The translations under genes and the position numbers were made by a program. Shown one piece after another: positions 43,563-54,950 of a stretch of 64,000 nt of DNA. Within the stretch, counting starts at the first letter, position 1. Each line of letters begins with the position of its first letter. The stretch comes from Taiwanofungus camphoratus. Taxonomy: Eukaryota; Basidiomycota; Agaricomycetes; Polyporales; Taiwanofungaceae. The notes below the pieces were generated by a model. The model ran no database searches and was not told where the DNA came from. It saw only the letters and a list, made by a program, of their open reading frames with translations. Location of the stretch: the NCBI GenBank assembly GCA_003999685.1, contig CP021226.1, positions 2,294,001 to 2,358,000 on the forward strand. The letters run 5' to 3'.

Positions 43563-46500
43563 ATGTGCTGCATGGTAGGGAAGTAGAATTTTTGCGGCAC
43601 GGCTACGACTGATTGGAATGCCCGATGTTAGTAATTGATTTTATGAAGGTATGCTCTCGAACATGGGTGCTCGAAACCGTGTCTGATTCGTGCTTTCGAC
43701 CCAGGACAGTGTAGCTTAGCAATGCTCGTGCTCTGTGTTCGCTATCGGCATCCTGTATATTCTGTGTCAACATCATCTCGTGCATAATGCAACATATAGT
43801 CTGGGCTCTCCAAATGTTCGCTCATTTAATGGACCGCAAGGGATTTCAACTCCAGATACAGACCAGGGTTCTATGATAATAGAGCCGTATTCTAGCCATG
43901 GTCTAACCCACGCCCTTCGGTGGCACGATTATCACCTCCGACTGTCAACTACGCAGCAGTATGGACGCAAGCGGACAGCAGGGCGGCTGTGCACACAGCA
44001 ATGTCTATCTGGTCATCAGCGAGGGAGAAAGACTGTATGGACGCAACGTGCAAGTATGAGGTCCATTGTATCAGACAATTTTGTCGGAATACGGCTGCGG
44101 AAGACGTGTTGGCGGAGGATACATCCTGTACCCGGGCAGCCCCGGTTAGGTGGTGCATGACACACGAAGGCATGACAGCACAGGATGCACGGGGAAATGG
44201 AGAAACGGGACAGAGCATTTCCATAGACAACGGCCGCAGTGCCTAAACAACCGGACAGGGTCTTAGTATGCACATTCCAATATTCAGTCTATCTTCACAA
44301 ACCAATTGCTAACATCCGCCAAACCAATTAGACATTTACCAAAACCTGCCTCCATTCAATGCCTGTGCACTGCCTTCTATTCGCTATAGAATGGCTGCCA
44401 GTCCAATGGGAAGAGTCTCATCCATGGCTATGACAGTAAATCAAGGGCCTTGGAGATACTATCAAATATAGTTAGAATCAGGTTACTCGGATTCTATCAC
44501 AGTCATCCCTGCTCGCCAATTTCACATCGCGGTTGGATGGATGCAGACAAGTAGGATGACAGCCGTGATGGGCCGCAGAAGATTGGAGTGCTTCTTCGAT
44601 GAAATGAACAAGTTAGTCGGCAATCTAGGTGCTTCCTCGGAGACATCATGGAAACCCGTGCATCGCCTGCACAAACTGAACTAGCTTGTCTCCTTACTTG
44701 ACGCAACGCTGTATCAGATTATGTGAGTGTTGACGTAAGGCAGGAGTTCTGATACTATGACGTTGTCTAACACGTACGTTGCAGTGTAAGGTAGACCCTA
44801 TGCTGATAGTCATCTCAGGCACTTCACGTGAATGTTGACCGGTGTGCATCGCCATTGGAGAACATTTCTGGTAACGTTCGCCCGTCTTGCCCCAACGCCT
44901 GGCTTCTTCACAAATCGCATTAAATAGGACATTAACGGGCTGGACTGCAAATGTACTGAGACCCTTATGAAATGTCATCTGCGATCTGCGATCTGCCAGA
45001 CTTATTGTGAGGTACGAACGGAAGGCGGGCTAGCTACGTTTAGGGAGTTCCAGGCCGCAGAGTATAAGCATGCGAGTGCACTGAGGTGATGATGTTTAGG
45101 CCCAAATGGTCAGGCGTAGCCATGGTGATGTCGTATGCACCTTGCCCAGGCTTAATGTTGCTGTCTCATTGGCTTCGACCTTCTCGTTGCTAAATGATAC
45201 TAGAGCTGTTGCGGCGTTCCAGCATTCATCAAGGCGTTACGGGAACGCCAGTACAAGGCAAGATGCAGAAGGCTAAACACGTGCGACCAGATCGTCCCGG
45301 GTCATGCGAAGGTGGGCGTGATAATTTGTGATCCACGTCCATCTGATTCGTGCTTGGCAGGCAGTGGAAGACTGAGGAGTGTGGTTTTCGTCTTTGAAAT
45401 AACAATGCCGTTTGGTGAACAATACCACAATTGGCTCTGGAGTTGCCGTTCCGCCTTCAATCGTGAACACACCAGCCTGTACCGGCCCGTGTTGTCGACC
45501 GAACAGCACAATGATCAGGACGCCAGCCGGTCTTTTCAACATTCCCGTGGTCATCTAAGCAGATCATAGGTGCCTTGTGTATATCACACCGAACAACCAT
45601 CTGAGGCCGCGAACACTCCAAGAAACTTGTCTAAGCATTGCTCAAGCAAGGCCCACGGCTGATTCTAAGGCAGCGTGGCTGTCATTTCCGTCCATAGGCC
45701 GAACAGTTGCTGCTGACCAAGTCACGTCATTGCTGATCTTGATGCGTTTGTGCGCCTGGTTTAGCTCCGCAAAGCCTAACTCACGTTGTGTAGCCTCAAG
45801 CGTCGAGCACCACCAGAGCACGATCAGTGCGGGATACAAGCTGGCCTTGGGACATCAGAAGGTCCCTTCTTGCGTATGAGCCTCCTCTACTTTCAATGTG
45901 GTTCAATGAATGATGGTCCGAATGCAAACTTTTCGTTGGATCGGTGAAGGGCAGGTATTCGACCCTTCTTCGTGAGATCGTGGCTGACCAGTCCTGGAAT
46001 GTAACAATGATAATCTTGTGCAACCATATCCATGCCGGTATCCACATGTATCACACGTTGTTTGAATGCGGCCCTCATGACTTCGAAAGCTTATACCACG
46101 CACTGACGTAGTGGTGGCCGGGTTCAAATCGTAAACGATTGGAAGTTGAAGCGGTAGGTAATTCGATTTATCCTATGGAAATGCCAGCATCAGGAGGAAC
46201 CCTTCTTCGCGGATCAAGTTGACTCAATCGCATTATGCATGCTCTCATTAATGACGACTTGCTTTCGAGATCGTGCATAGAAACCGATTCGAAAGACTTG
46301 CATTTACTACCTGATCAAGACTGGATAAGCTAATTTCCTGGATGGGATACAGGTTAGACACCGTGTCTACACCAGCGCAGGTGGAAGATTGCGGGCTGGG
46401 CATAAACGACGATGGTCAAGGAATCGCAAAGCAGGCACGGAATCAATCCGTGCGAAGATTTGCACTGGGTAGTGTATGCCACTTCTACAGCTACTTCTGC

Positions 46501-47958
46501 CAATTTCGCACCTCAATGTGCTACCTCAAGGATTCGGAGCTTCGCTGCGGTCTTGATGGAACCGAAGCCATGATCCAGGATGGCAAGTACTTTCTTAACT
46601 CCGAAGGATAATGCCTCATGTCGGCCCACGTTCTTTCCAATTTTGATGCATGAGATCCCAGAAGTACCTTCGTGCTTGGCCGCAAACAGGGAAATGTGTT
46701 AGCTTTCTGGGTATGTCCTTCAAGCTGATATCTTCGCTGCGCACAGTTGCAATTAGCTACCCTGGTCCTCACGCGCTTGTCGCCCACACATCGTGGCCTC
46801 TTGTTGCATCTAGGTCGCCTTGACACGTGTGAACCATCTTCTCGTTCTTCCACTGGCAGGTCTGACCGACTTTATGTATTCATATTTTGCTCGCGAAAAC
46901 CCAGAACGTTAGGAGGGCCCCTGCGGCATGGAACCATGTATGGCTTGTTGCCGTGGTGACGATCCGAAGCAGTTGGTCATCAAAGCGAGGTAATCAAGTC
47001 TGGTGGACATGAACGCATACGATATACCGCGAACTCCGCCGTGCGTATAGCTATCCTGAAAATTGACTGTGGTCGCCATCTATCCTCTTCCTATGTGGCC
47101 TCCGCACAGCAAAAGGTGATGCGCCGAACGCTAACTGACTGTTTGTATCCTAGAGCTTGTACCCGGGCCCTTTATCATAGTGCTGTATGATCGTGCCGAG
47201 ATGAAAGTCGGTGCTTTGCGCTATCCACGAGGTTGTGAGCATGACTTACAAGCTGTTTCATGTAATGGGGTGAGTTCTCTCTGTAGAAATTGCACTCAAA
47301 CTCCATCGCCCATCGTGTCAGTACTGTCACCGAGTCCATGATTCCATCGTTTCCTGATAATCTCGATTCAATAGACTGCCGCTTCATTACAAGCAAATCA
47401 TTGAGCTGGTAACATATGTCTATTTACTGAGCGAATTTGACACCATCCAGACCACAGCCAGATTCGGGTGTATTTCGTCTTCGCCCGACGAAAGTCCTTG
47501 CTCAGGATGAGGTGATCTTTCGGTGACACGTCTGACACCCATATTATAAGGTCTTGTGTTGTAAGAAATCTGCAGTTCTTCTTTTTCTCGTGCCCGGGCA
47601 TGGTTATCACCCAATGAAGAAGACGGGTGGCTGTACAGAGCCCGAATTCGGAGGGAAATGAACACTCTCCCACTTGGCGACACGGCGTCTGGCACGGGTA
47701 CCTCCCAGGTATACCCTACAGGCTCGGATTTCCCCAGTATCCGAACGCGAGATGGCTGGTATTGAGCAGTCTATGGTTGGGTCAAGGGGGCCAGTCTAAG
47801 TAATTTGTCTGCATTACAGGATGCATCGGGGGAAACCCGGAACGGGCATATGACCTAGAAGGTGCTCTGGTTCCCCGAACTAATCCCGCACATGGTTAAA
47901 ATGCGGTCTCCTAAGACATGGTCTCAAGCACAGGTGCTTCACTATCACGGACATCACC
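43563..47958. other. Gene-poor region with coding-like fragments
   Basis: In 4.4 kb no complete gene can be supported. On the minus strand several open stretches have protein-like composition (about 47180-47396, 46911-47080, 45796-46047, 45273-45554, 44694-44978), but they do not join by good splice sites and match no family I know. They may be remnants of a decayed host gene. No reverse transcriptase, integrase or transposase motif was seen. Confidence 0.45.
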
Positions 47959-49096
47959 ATGGACAAGCAATACAGCTACCTCACGCGTATGCTTCCTTCA
48001 TCCTGGCCGTTATTCGGGCTTGACCATGTGCTTACTACGGTGAATTTCGATGGACAGCCGAGCAAGTCGATTTCTTCATGGAGAACGGTTTCATTATCAT
48101 CAAACAGGCCTTTACAAAGGAGAAGGCGGCTGAATGGACGAGGACGATGTGGGTGCGGCTTGGGTTGAATCCGAGTGACAAGTCAACATGGGATCGGGAG
48201 AGGATCCATATGCCCTGGCATAGACGGGAGCCCGTCTCCTCGTTTGCACCAAAGGCGAGTCTTGATGGATGCGACTCAGACCGTGCTGCTAACAAGGACC
48301 TCCATAGGCTTGGGAGGCAATGAAAGACCTTCTTGGTGGTGAAGAGCGCATCGACGACGCGAGTAGCTCTTGGGGTGACAGCTTCATTGTCAACTTCGGC
48401 ACACCCGAACTTGAGGGGCCTGATAAATTTGTTGATCCTAAGGATCTCGACAATTGGCACGTCGACGGCGATTTCTTTGTCCACTTCCTCGACTCACCCG
48501 AGCAAGCCCTGCTTGTCATCCCACTATACTCTGATATCAAACCTCGGGGAGGCGGTACATTCGTTTCCCCTGACGGCATTGACCTGATTGCCAACTACCT
48601 TGCCGCACATCCCGAAGGTGTGCTTCCAACTGGATTGTCGTTCACTCCATCCACGAGCACTGCGGCAGAGCACAGGGATGACCCCGGATATTGGTCACAC
48701 CTCGAGGCAATAAAGCGTTGCAACCGCTTCGTGGAAATGACTGGCGAAATCGGCGACGTTGTACTCATGCATCCGCTGATGCTTCATTCCGCGTCGAAGA
48801 ATCACCTTCGTGAGGTACGCATCATCACCAACCCACCCGTATCCCTGAAGGAACCCTTCGACTTCGCCCGTGACGATCCGGATGAGTACAGCCTTGTGGA
48901 ACTGAAGACTTTAAAAGCGCTCGGTGTGGACAAGCTCGAATTTAAGCCAACAACGGAAAGGAGGCGTGTCACACCTAGGAGGGTTGCACTACAAAACAAG
49001 ATGCTGGAAGACGAGCGGAAGAGGTTGGAGGCGTTGTCGAAGCCTGGCAACAACGTGGATGTGACGAGTACCACTGCCCCGATTGCAGTAGCTTGA
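47959..49096 (+). CDS. Phytanoyl-CoA dioxygenase (PhyH)-like protein
   Basis: This is an Fe(II)/2-oxoglutarate-dependent dioxygenase of the PhyH superfamily. Three exons (47959-47986, 48058-48254, 48308-49096) give 337 residues. The 28-nt first exon gives MDKQYSYLT and joins to PEQVDFFMENGFIIIKQAF, the usual family start. The iron ligands are His and Asp in NWHVDGDFFVHFL and the distal His in MHPLMLHSASKN, with the 2-oxoglutarate Arg probably in LREVRIITN. The second intron (48255-48307) uses GC..AG borders, since only that choice joins SFAPK to AWEAMKDLL. The substrate is unknown; fungal relatives act in lipid or secondary metabolism. No targeting signal is seen. Confidence 0.84.
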
Positions 49097-49643
49097 ATTT
49101 GGGCTTGATAACCATATTATGTCAGTCCTGCGTGGAGCGGTGGCCAGTACGTATACGTTGATTTCGTATATACGTCGAGTTGCAGGCCCCCCCAGCTTCA
49201 TTCAGAAAATGGAGTATTGCGAGCTAAGTGAAGCTCAACTTCTGGAAGGTAATTATACGAATCGAGAGGCATGCGATATTAAGAGCATGCCGACAATGAT
49301 GGCATTTACGATCTATCAAATGCGAATCAAATGAATGAACTATGTAACGCGGAAGTCCGCTCTATAAGGTACAGTAATGAATTAATAAAATTGTAAGTCT
49401 TTCGACGCCTGTAGACTGTCCAATTCATCCGGAGCATAGAACTTATGCGAGATCAGAAGTCCGTGTTCTCGATGTCCAATATATACGAACCGGTAGGAAA
49501 TTGTATAGAACTTGCCCAGCAAGCAATAAATCTAGAAGGAACTGTCAGGAGCTTGGATGAATCATGTGCGAGAGACCAATCTCATTCTATGATGACATGG
49601 AGGAAGGAAACAGGAGGGCGTGAACTCGGCAAGTAGTCACTTC
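49097..49643. other. Intergenic between convergent genes
   Basis: This AT-rich segment holds the 3' ends of the PhyH-like gene and the zinc-finger gene. Nothing else is recognised. Confidence 0.55.
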
Positions 49644-50500
49644 TCATTGGGGAGGCTGCTGAGTACAGCGACCTTTCAAGTGTCTGAGGAGGGAATCGAG
49701 CCTCGAAAACACGCATCGACAATATGGGCATTGCTGTGAGGTACTCCGTAGATGGACCGAGGCGATATGGGTGCCATAACTTGCAAAAAACATCTCCTGG
49801 TTGCATGGCTTGTCTTGTTCCCACCACTGGCAGACTCCGCGCTTCCTACTTTGCCAAGCATTGTTGCCGTCATCGAAGTGAAATTGCCGAAGGTGCCTTG
49901 TGATACCGGAAGGGGACACGTCCTGCAGGGGGAAGTTGCAGAAAATGCCCCAGCAACATCGTACAACATCATTAGTAGACGTCCCCACTGACACATCAAG
50001 ACCTGTGTGGACGATAGATGGTTCCGCAGAGGTGTAGGAATGATTTTGAAATCCGTAGGTGACGCTCGGCCAATAAGGGGTGACGGGGACAGGATTGTTG
50101 GTGGCTGTGGGCGGGTAATGATTCCTACTACGATTGAATATAAATCATTAACATTGGAGCAATGTTTAGTAAAACAAGAACTTACGGGCCAGTCAATACC
50201 ACGCCTTCTGTGCTAAATCCATCGCAGTTTGTTGGAGCCGACTGGGACCACGTACTTTGCGATCTGCTTTAGTGAAATGTGAGGAAACAGGTTGCAGAGC
50301 GGTGCTTATAGTACTGACTGAGTGAAATCAACTAGAAAAGGGACAACGTTCTGATCTGGAGCTTGCCAGTTTGTAGCGACAGAATCGTAATATGATATCG
50401 GTCTGACGTTTGGATGTGTCGAATGATCAATCAAACCATCAGAGTCATCAGAGGTCTTGCGAGTGAATTCAGGGCAGAATGGCTCATGTAGATGGGTCAT
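49644..50500 (-). CDS. C2H2-type zinc-finger protein
   Basis: Three exons (50319-50500, 50186-50263, 49644-50127) give 247 residues. The first 140 residues are polar and disordered (Ser, Thr, Pro, Asn-rich). The C terminus carries three finger-like units: CCWGIFC with HLRQFH, CQWWEQDKPC with THIASVH, and CPYCRCVFSRLDSLLRHLKG, the last being the most regular. This arrangement, with a disordered region before irregular C-terminal fingers, is frequent among small mushroom proteins annotated as C2H2 regulators. It suggests a nucleic-acid-binding role in the nucleus. The introns (50264-50318, 50128-50185) give clean joins. The target is unknown. Confidence 0.72.
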
Positions 50501-51517
50501 TTCCAGATCGAAGGATTATAAGTACCGCTTCGCTGCTTATTTGACAGGTAGAAGCTCGAGGGTTTTAAACGTCCAGGGAGTCAGGGGGCGGGAAACCTCG
50601 TGCAGGGCGGATTGATACAGCATCTGGTAAGATTGTTAATTCTGAAAAAGAGCCAGCCAAAAGCCTCATGGCTAATTGCGCAACAGGAGCTGAAGTGAGC
50701 ATGGAAACAGCTTCCCTGAACACATATGAATAATCACCGCCGAGAACGAGAGGAGCTCGTGTTGAGCCCACGACGTCTTCATGGTCCATGGTGTCGAATG
50801 GGCGACAATTCAATATGTGTCTAGACATCCGATTTAGGACGTGGACGAGTAAAAGCAGAACAGGTTCACTCACTCAATGAGAAGTTATGAAGTTAGACTT
50901 TTCAATCGCTCCATTGCTTTTTCTTCCTGGGGTATCACATCTCAATCATTGGGTGTATTGGAAACTCCTCAACACGAAGTTGGCTTGATGTTTAGAATTT
51001 TGATTCGCTACCCTTGATTGCTGATGGATTCATTTTTGTCAATATCATCTGTAGTGTACACTATGTCACCTAGAGTTATCTTACATTCATTACAGCCTGC
51101 ATCCAAGTCCGGCGATCGTGACGCGTCATTCGACATTGGTGGGGAAGACAGAAATGTAACTGTGCCCGACCAACACCAACGATATAAAGTCCTGTTGTAG
51201 ATATATGAACGATTTCAGCTTCAGTGATGAGGGCAATAGCCTATCGAAAACTGTTGAATCTGTGAGTACAATAATGAAAGACGCGAAGTCTCAATTCGCG
51301 ATCGACATATCACGTGCAGCGTAGTAACATCGAAACGAACCTGCAGTTCACCTTCAAGTTGTTGCTAGAACCACGCCGTTGTATTCCATCCTTTGAATAC
51401 CTATCAAACTATGCTTCCCACTTAAGGAGTCAAAGGGCCAAACTCATGATTATCAACGAGCGCGTATTATTAGCTATTAAATGCGATCATTAGGACTCGT
51501 AACGGGCCGTTATCATT
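50501..51517. other. Intergenic with one unassigned frame
   Basis: A minus-strand ATG frame at about 50565-50831 (87 codons, no family resemblance) is open but unsupported by splicing or homology. The remainder is AT-rich with no recognisable gene. Confidence 0.4.
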
Positions 51518-52096
51518 TCAGTCGATATTTAGAGAAACGTCTTTGACTTCCAGCATGACTTCTGGACCAGCCTGGCATCAACGAACTCGTCAGTGTCCGA
51601 CGACAATGTCTCACGCGCAACAAATAATCACTGACCCCAACAAGTGCCAGATGTGTCACACTGAGCGCAACTACATCTCCACTGTTATATGAAGAAGGCA
51701 CTTGGACTGTGAAGTTTTGTGAAGGAGGCCTAGAGACGACCGAGTTGTTCAAAACCGGTCTGTAGGAGCCGTTGTACAGAATCTCGCCCAAGTCCTGCGA
51801 AGCGTTGAAAGTGCTGCAATCGTTGTTGGGGCACTGATTTATTGCAATGACCACAGCTACTTCTTGGGAGCCGGTGAGCGAGTTCTTTCGATGGTATTCA
51901 AAACGGGCAGAGGTGACGCAACACGTAAGAAGGCATGATTTCCTACTCAAGCAATTTGACACACCGGGCGATCAATCTCGACCGTGATATTCTGGCCGTT
52001 CGATACGGTCGACCCATTAACAGGGGTCGCGATGTTGATGTTCTGCGCGACAGAGGCCGCGACAAGAGATGCCAGCACGAAAAATGACTTCATCAT
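51518..52096 (-). CDS. Small secreted protein A (possibly NIS1-like)
   Basis: Three exons (51965-52096, 51636-51884, 51518-51571) give 144 residues. A signal peptide (MMKSFFVLASLVAASVAQ) is followed by NITVEIDRP, NSLTGSQEVAVVIAINQ, LGEILYNGSYRP, QNFTVQVPS and a short end with MLEVKDVSLNID. Intron positions and phases equal those of two paralogs in this window (53202-53758 and 59968-60528). The pattern of a strand ending EVAVVIA, then LGxILYxGxY, then xNFTVxVP resembles the NIS1 effector family of plant-associated fungi, so it may be a NIS1-like secreted protein; that assignment is tentative. N-glycosylation sites are present. It probably acts outside the cell. A TATTTAAG-like box lies about 95 bp upstream. 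Confidence 0.8.
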
Positions 52097-53201
52097 GAAG
52101 ATTGGTAAGAGATCGTTATTGAAGCTGGCTATAGGATATGAGAGAAGAAACGGGTCGTGTAGTGAAAGGTAGTGCCATAGTTCTGAGGCTTAAATACTCC
52201 AGAGTTAGAGAGTAGCAGTGACGCTATACGTCGGGGAAGCATCCCCGCGTGAAAGGTGAGCGGTGTATGGGGTGATGAACACTAACCATCACTGCGCAAT
52301 TTCCGACGGCGGATTCAGCTGGAAGCGCGCAAGCCCCACAACGCTCCGCCTACGAAGCCGCCTCCATGCTCGCCAGCCCCGCTACGACTGTCACAAGGTG
52401 CGGTCAGGTCTCAAGCATTGCAATGTTAAGGAATTCTTTCTCGTACGAAACTGCAGGGATGTGGATATCTGCGAGCCAGAGTATATGTGTATAGCCTGGA
52501 AGAGCTTACCCCAGACGACAAATGTTAAATGTCAGACAGACGACCTCCTCATCGCCTCAGCCGTTTGGAGAGCATTCGCGGGACATTCGTCATTAGAGCG
52601 TATTCGCAGCCAAGTTCGAATTGGGCCCCACACCGATCAGAGACCGTTATTTGCATATTTTTTCCTTTTTTACTCGAGTCCAAATTGGGTGCGAATACGC
52701 TCTATTCCGCCGAGCTAGGATTGACTTTTTGAAGCTGACATATGTTGGCTGCACCAATTGTAAACCTCAATCGTATATGTATGCATTAGTTGACAGGACA
52801 GTCGAGGTGTCGTGGCCTAAGACCATAGCCGTTGAGCTCGAAGGCTGTTGATGCATCGAATCAGGCCATGCAGTTACAGTAATTACATACTTATCCCAAA
52901 CGTAGATGGCGAACCAGAGGTTGAAGAACGCGACACGGGAACCAAGGGCAAAGTGTCCTTGGTGACAACTCCGACAGCTTGAACATGTTTACGCCTGAGC
53001 AAATGCCTTACAGTAGTACTTATGTTAAGAAAGGCTGTGATGGAAGTGTTCGGGGGGCGGTCCGCGTCCCAACGCCTTACAAACAATTGATTATGTGTAG
53101 TACCAAATGTCCATGCATTAATCTCCAAAACAACATTGTTACTGAATGATAGTAAGCTATTAAGAGACATTAATACGTATGTCATAAGATGCAAGGGCAC
53201 T
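52097..53201. other. Intergenic between secreted-protein paralogs
   Basis: This holds the promoter of paralog A and the terminator of paralog B. It contains the hairpin element at 52592-52706. No gene is recognised. Confidence 0.5.
52592..52706. repeat. Inverted-repeat (hairpin) element
   Basis: Two arms of about 26 bp (52592-52618 and 52681-52706) are inverted copies with about 24 of 27 positions matching, including the core TAGAGCGTATTCGCA. The 60-bp spacer is T-rich and noncoding. It may be a short foldback MITE or a structured noncoding element, and it is unlike the 31.4-kb element. Confidence 0.6.
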
Positions 53202-53758
53202 TCATTCCACAGTGAGAGAGATATTCTTGACTTCCAACAAGATGTGCGGACCGGCCTTGCAAGACAGCGTATAAGCATCTAGCACTATAAACACAACTGC
53301 ATAACTCACCTCGACAAGCGTAAGATGCGTCACACTCATGGCGACCTCATCCCCACTGGAGAAAGATGGCACCTGGATGGTGAAATTCTGGTGAGGCTGC
53401 TTGTGGTCTGGCGGTGTGACATTGTCGTATTGCGGGTCATAGGGTCCATTATATAAGATCTGGCCTAGATACTGTGAGACGTCAAAGCCGGGCGTGTTGC
53501 AATCATTGTGAGGGCACTGAGTCATAGCAATGATGATGGCCACTTCTTCAGAGCCTGTGAGGGAGTTCTGCAGAGGCGAGATTGTCAAACTTTTCTAGAC
53601 AGGTTCAAATGGACGTTCAACCATACCGGACGGTCAACCTCGACCGTGATGTTTTGACCACTCGAGATGGTAGAGCCCGCAGTGGGAGCCGTGATACTGA
53701 TGCCTTGCGCAAAGCAAGTGGCGACAAGTGAGGCAAAGATAAGGAATGACTTGATCAT
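53202..53758 (-). CDS. Small secreted protein B (possibly NIS1-like)
   Basis: Three exons (53627-53758, 53310-53567, 53202-53255) give 147 residues. The signal peptide MIKSFLIFASLVATCFAQ leads to GQNITVEVDRP, then SLTGSEEVAIIIAMTQCPHN, LGQILYNGPYDP, QNFTIQVPSF and LLEVKNISLTVE. It is the closest relative of protein A, 1.1 kb away on the same strand, with identical intron phases, so the two form a tandem duplication. One pair of cysteines (CPHNDC) is shared with A. The same tentative NIS1-like assignment applies. The start is the inner ATG of the frame, which gives the best signal peptide. Confidence 0.8.
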
Positions 53759-54950
53759 TATGAAGGAGAACAAAAGTATTTAGGAACAGGAATCGTAATA
53801 ATAACCTTGAATGATCAATGAGGGCTGGAGAATGTCAGTGCAGCACTCAAGGCTTAAGTAGCGAAGGTTTAAGTAGTGAGTTCGACAGAGCCAGAGCGGG
53901 AGTGACATCAGCCGGTCAGATCTCACCGCATGAAACACGACGCTGTGCAAGCCGAGGGTCACGCTTTGTCCAGCAGGTACGAGACGGACACACAGGCCAT
54001 AAAGACACGGCGAGAACTAGCCATAAGAGTCTCCGAATGGTGGGGTCAGCCCGAGAGCTGTGTAGAACCTCCGGCATCAATCTAATGCCGCCAATTGTTG
54101 AGCGCCCCGACTTGAGCTTCGTCGACCAGAGATGAGACCAATGAAATCTTACGAGTCATCTGAAACATACCACGACTCGTTTAGTGCTGCCGCGCGGATC
54201 CATCTGCCAGCTGGAAAGAGATGGCGTAGGCATGTTGATTGACCAAATAACATGACGTGATTACGTCCCGGAGGTGCCCCATTCAACTAGACCGCGTATT
54301 TCTATCTTCTGTGTGGCAATGGGACCGTAATTTTGGCTATTCCAGTCAAGCCCTTGCGAGCACCATCATGGTCCCTGCTATGTTGAAATGGTGCACGTTG
54401 TAACGGCGGTTATCGTTCATTACAAATAGCTGTACATCATTGTTTGTATCGCACAATGATGCGACAGGCTAAGACGCAGTGCAAGCATCAGGTCTTGGAC
54501 AAGGAGAGGGTCATAGGCGCGTGGCTCAGATTGAACGTCTGAAGTATCGAGACTGACAATGTCAAAAACCTATTAGTTACTCACTGCAACGTCGAGTTGA
54601 TGCCACAGGACATGGTGAATCAAGGCCACCAGAGTTCAAATGGGCTGCCCCGCCTAAGCGACACGTGTTGAGCGCTAGATAAAGCTTCACAATGTTTGCA
54701 TTGTCAAGCCATGTAAAGCCAAAGAGGCTTTTGTTGACCAGCTGGCAGCCGCACACAAAAGCCAAGAGGGACATCGACGCATGTGATCGACCTAGACCTA
54801 CAATTATGTAACAACGCGATAATTAGACCACTGGACCTCAGCTTACAATTTCAACAACATTCACGAGTAGTACAGCACTTATATCCTAAGGTGAGTACTT
54901 AATCATATAATATCTTCATCCCGACTCGACCTTCAAAATCCTACACACGA
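53759..54950. other. Intergenic, secreted protein B to dehydrogenase
   Basis: No gene is recognised in about 1.2 kb. Promoter of paralog B on one side and terminator of the dehydrogenase on the other. Confidence 0.5.

Noticed and set aside
42980-43600. 206-codon minus-strand frame
   Set aside because: It is antisense to the spliced small protein gene at 43142-43562; its Gly/Ala/Arg composition reflects the complementary Ser/Pro codons.
46085-46145. tRNA-like GGTTCAAAT box near 46131
   Set aside because: No matching A box at the right distance and no acceptor-stem pairing could be drawn.
43563-47958. Possibility of a retroelement or other transposon filling the gene-poor region
   Set aside because: No polymerase, integrase, transposase or capsid-type motif and no long terminal repeats were recognised by eye.
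48078-49096. Starting the dioxygenase at the ATG at 48078
   Set aside because: The splice 47986/48058 adds LTPEQVDFF ahead of MENGF, the normal family start, and keeps frame, so the earlier ATG at 47959 is preferred.
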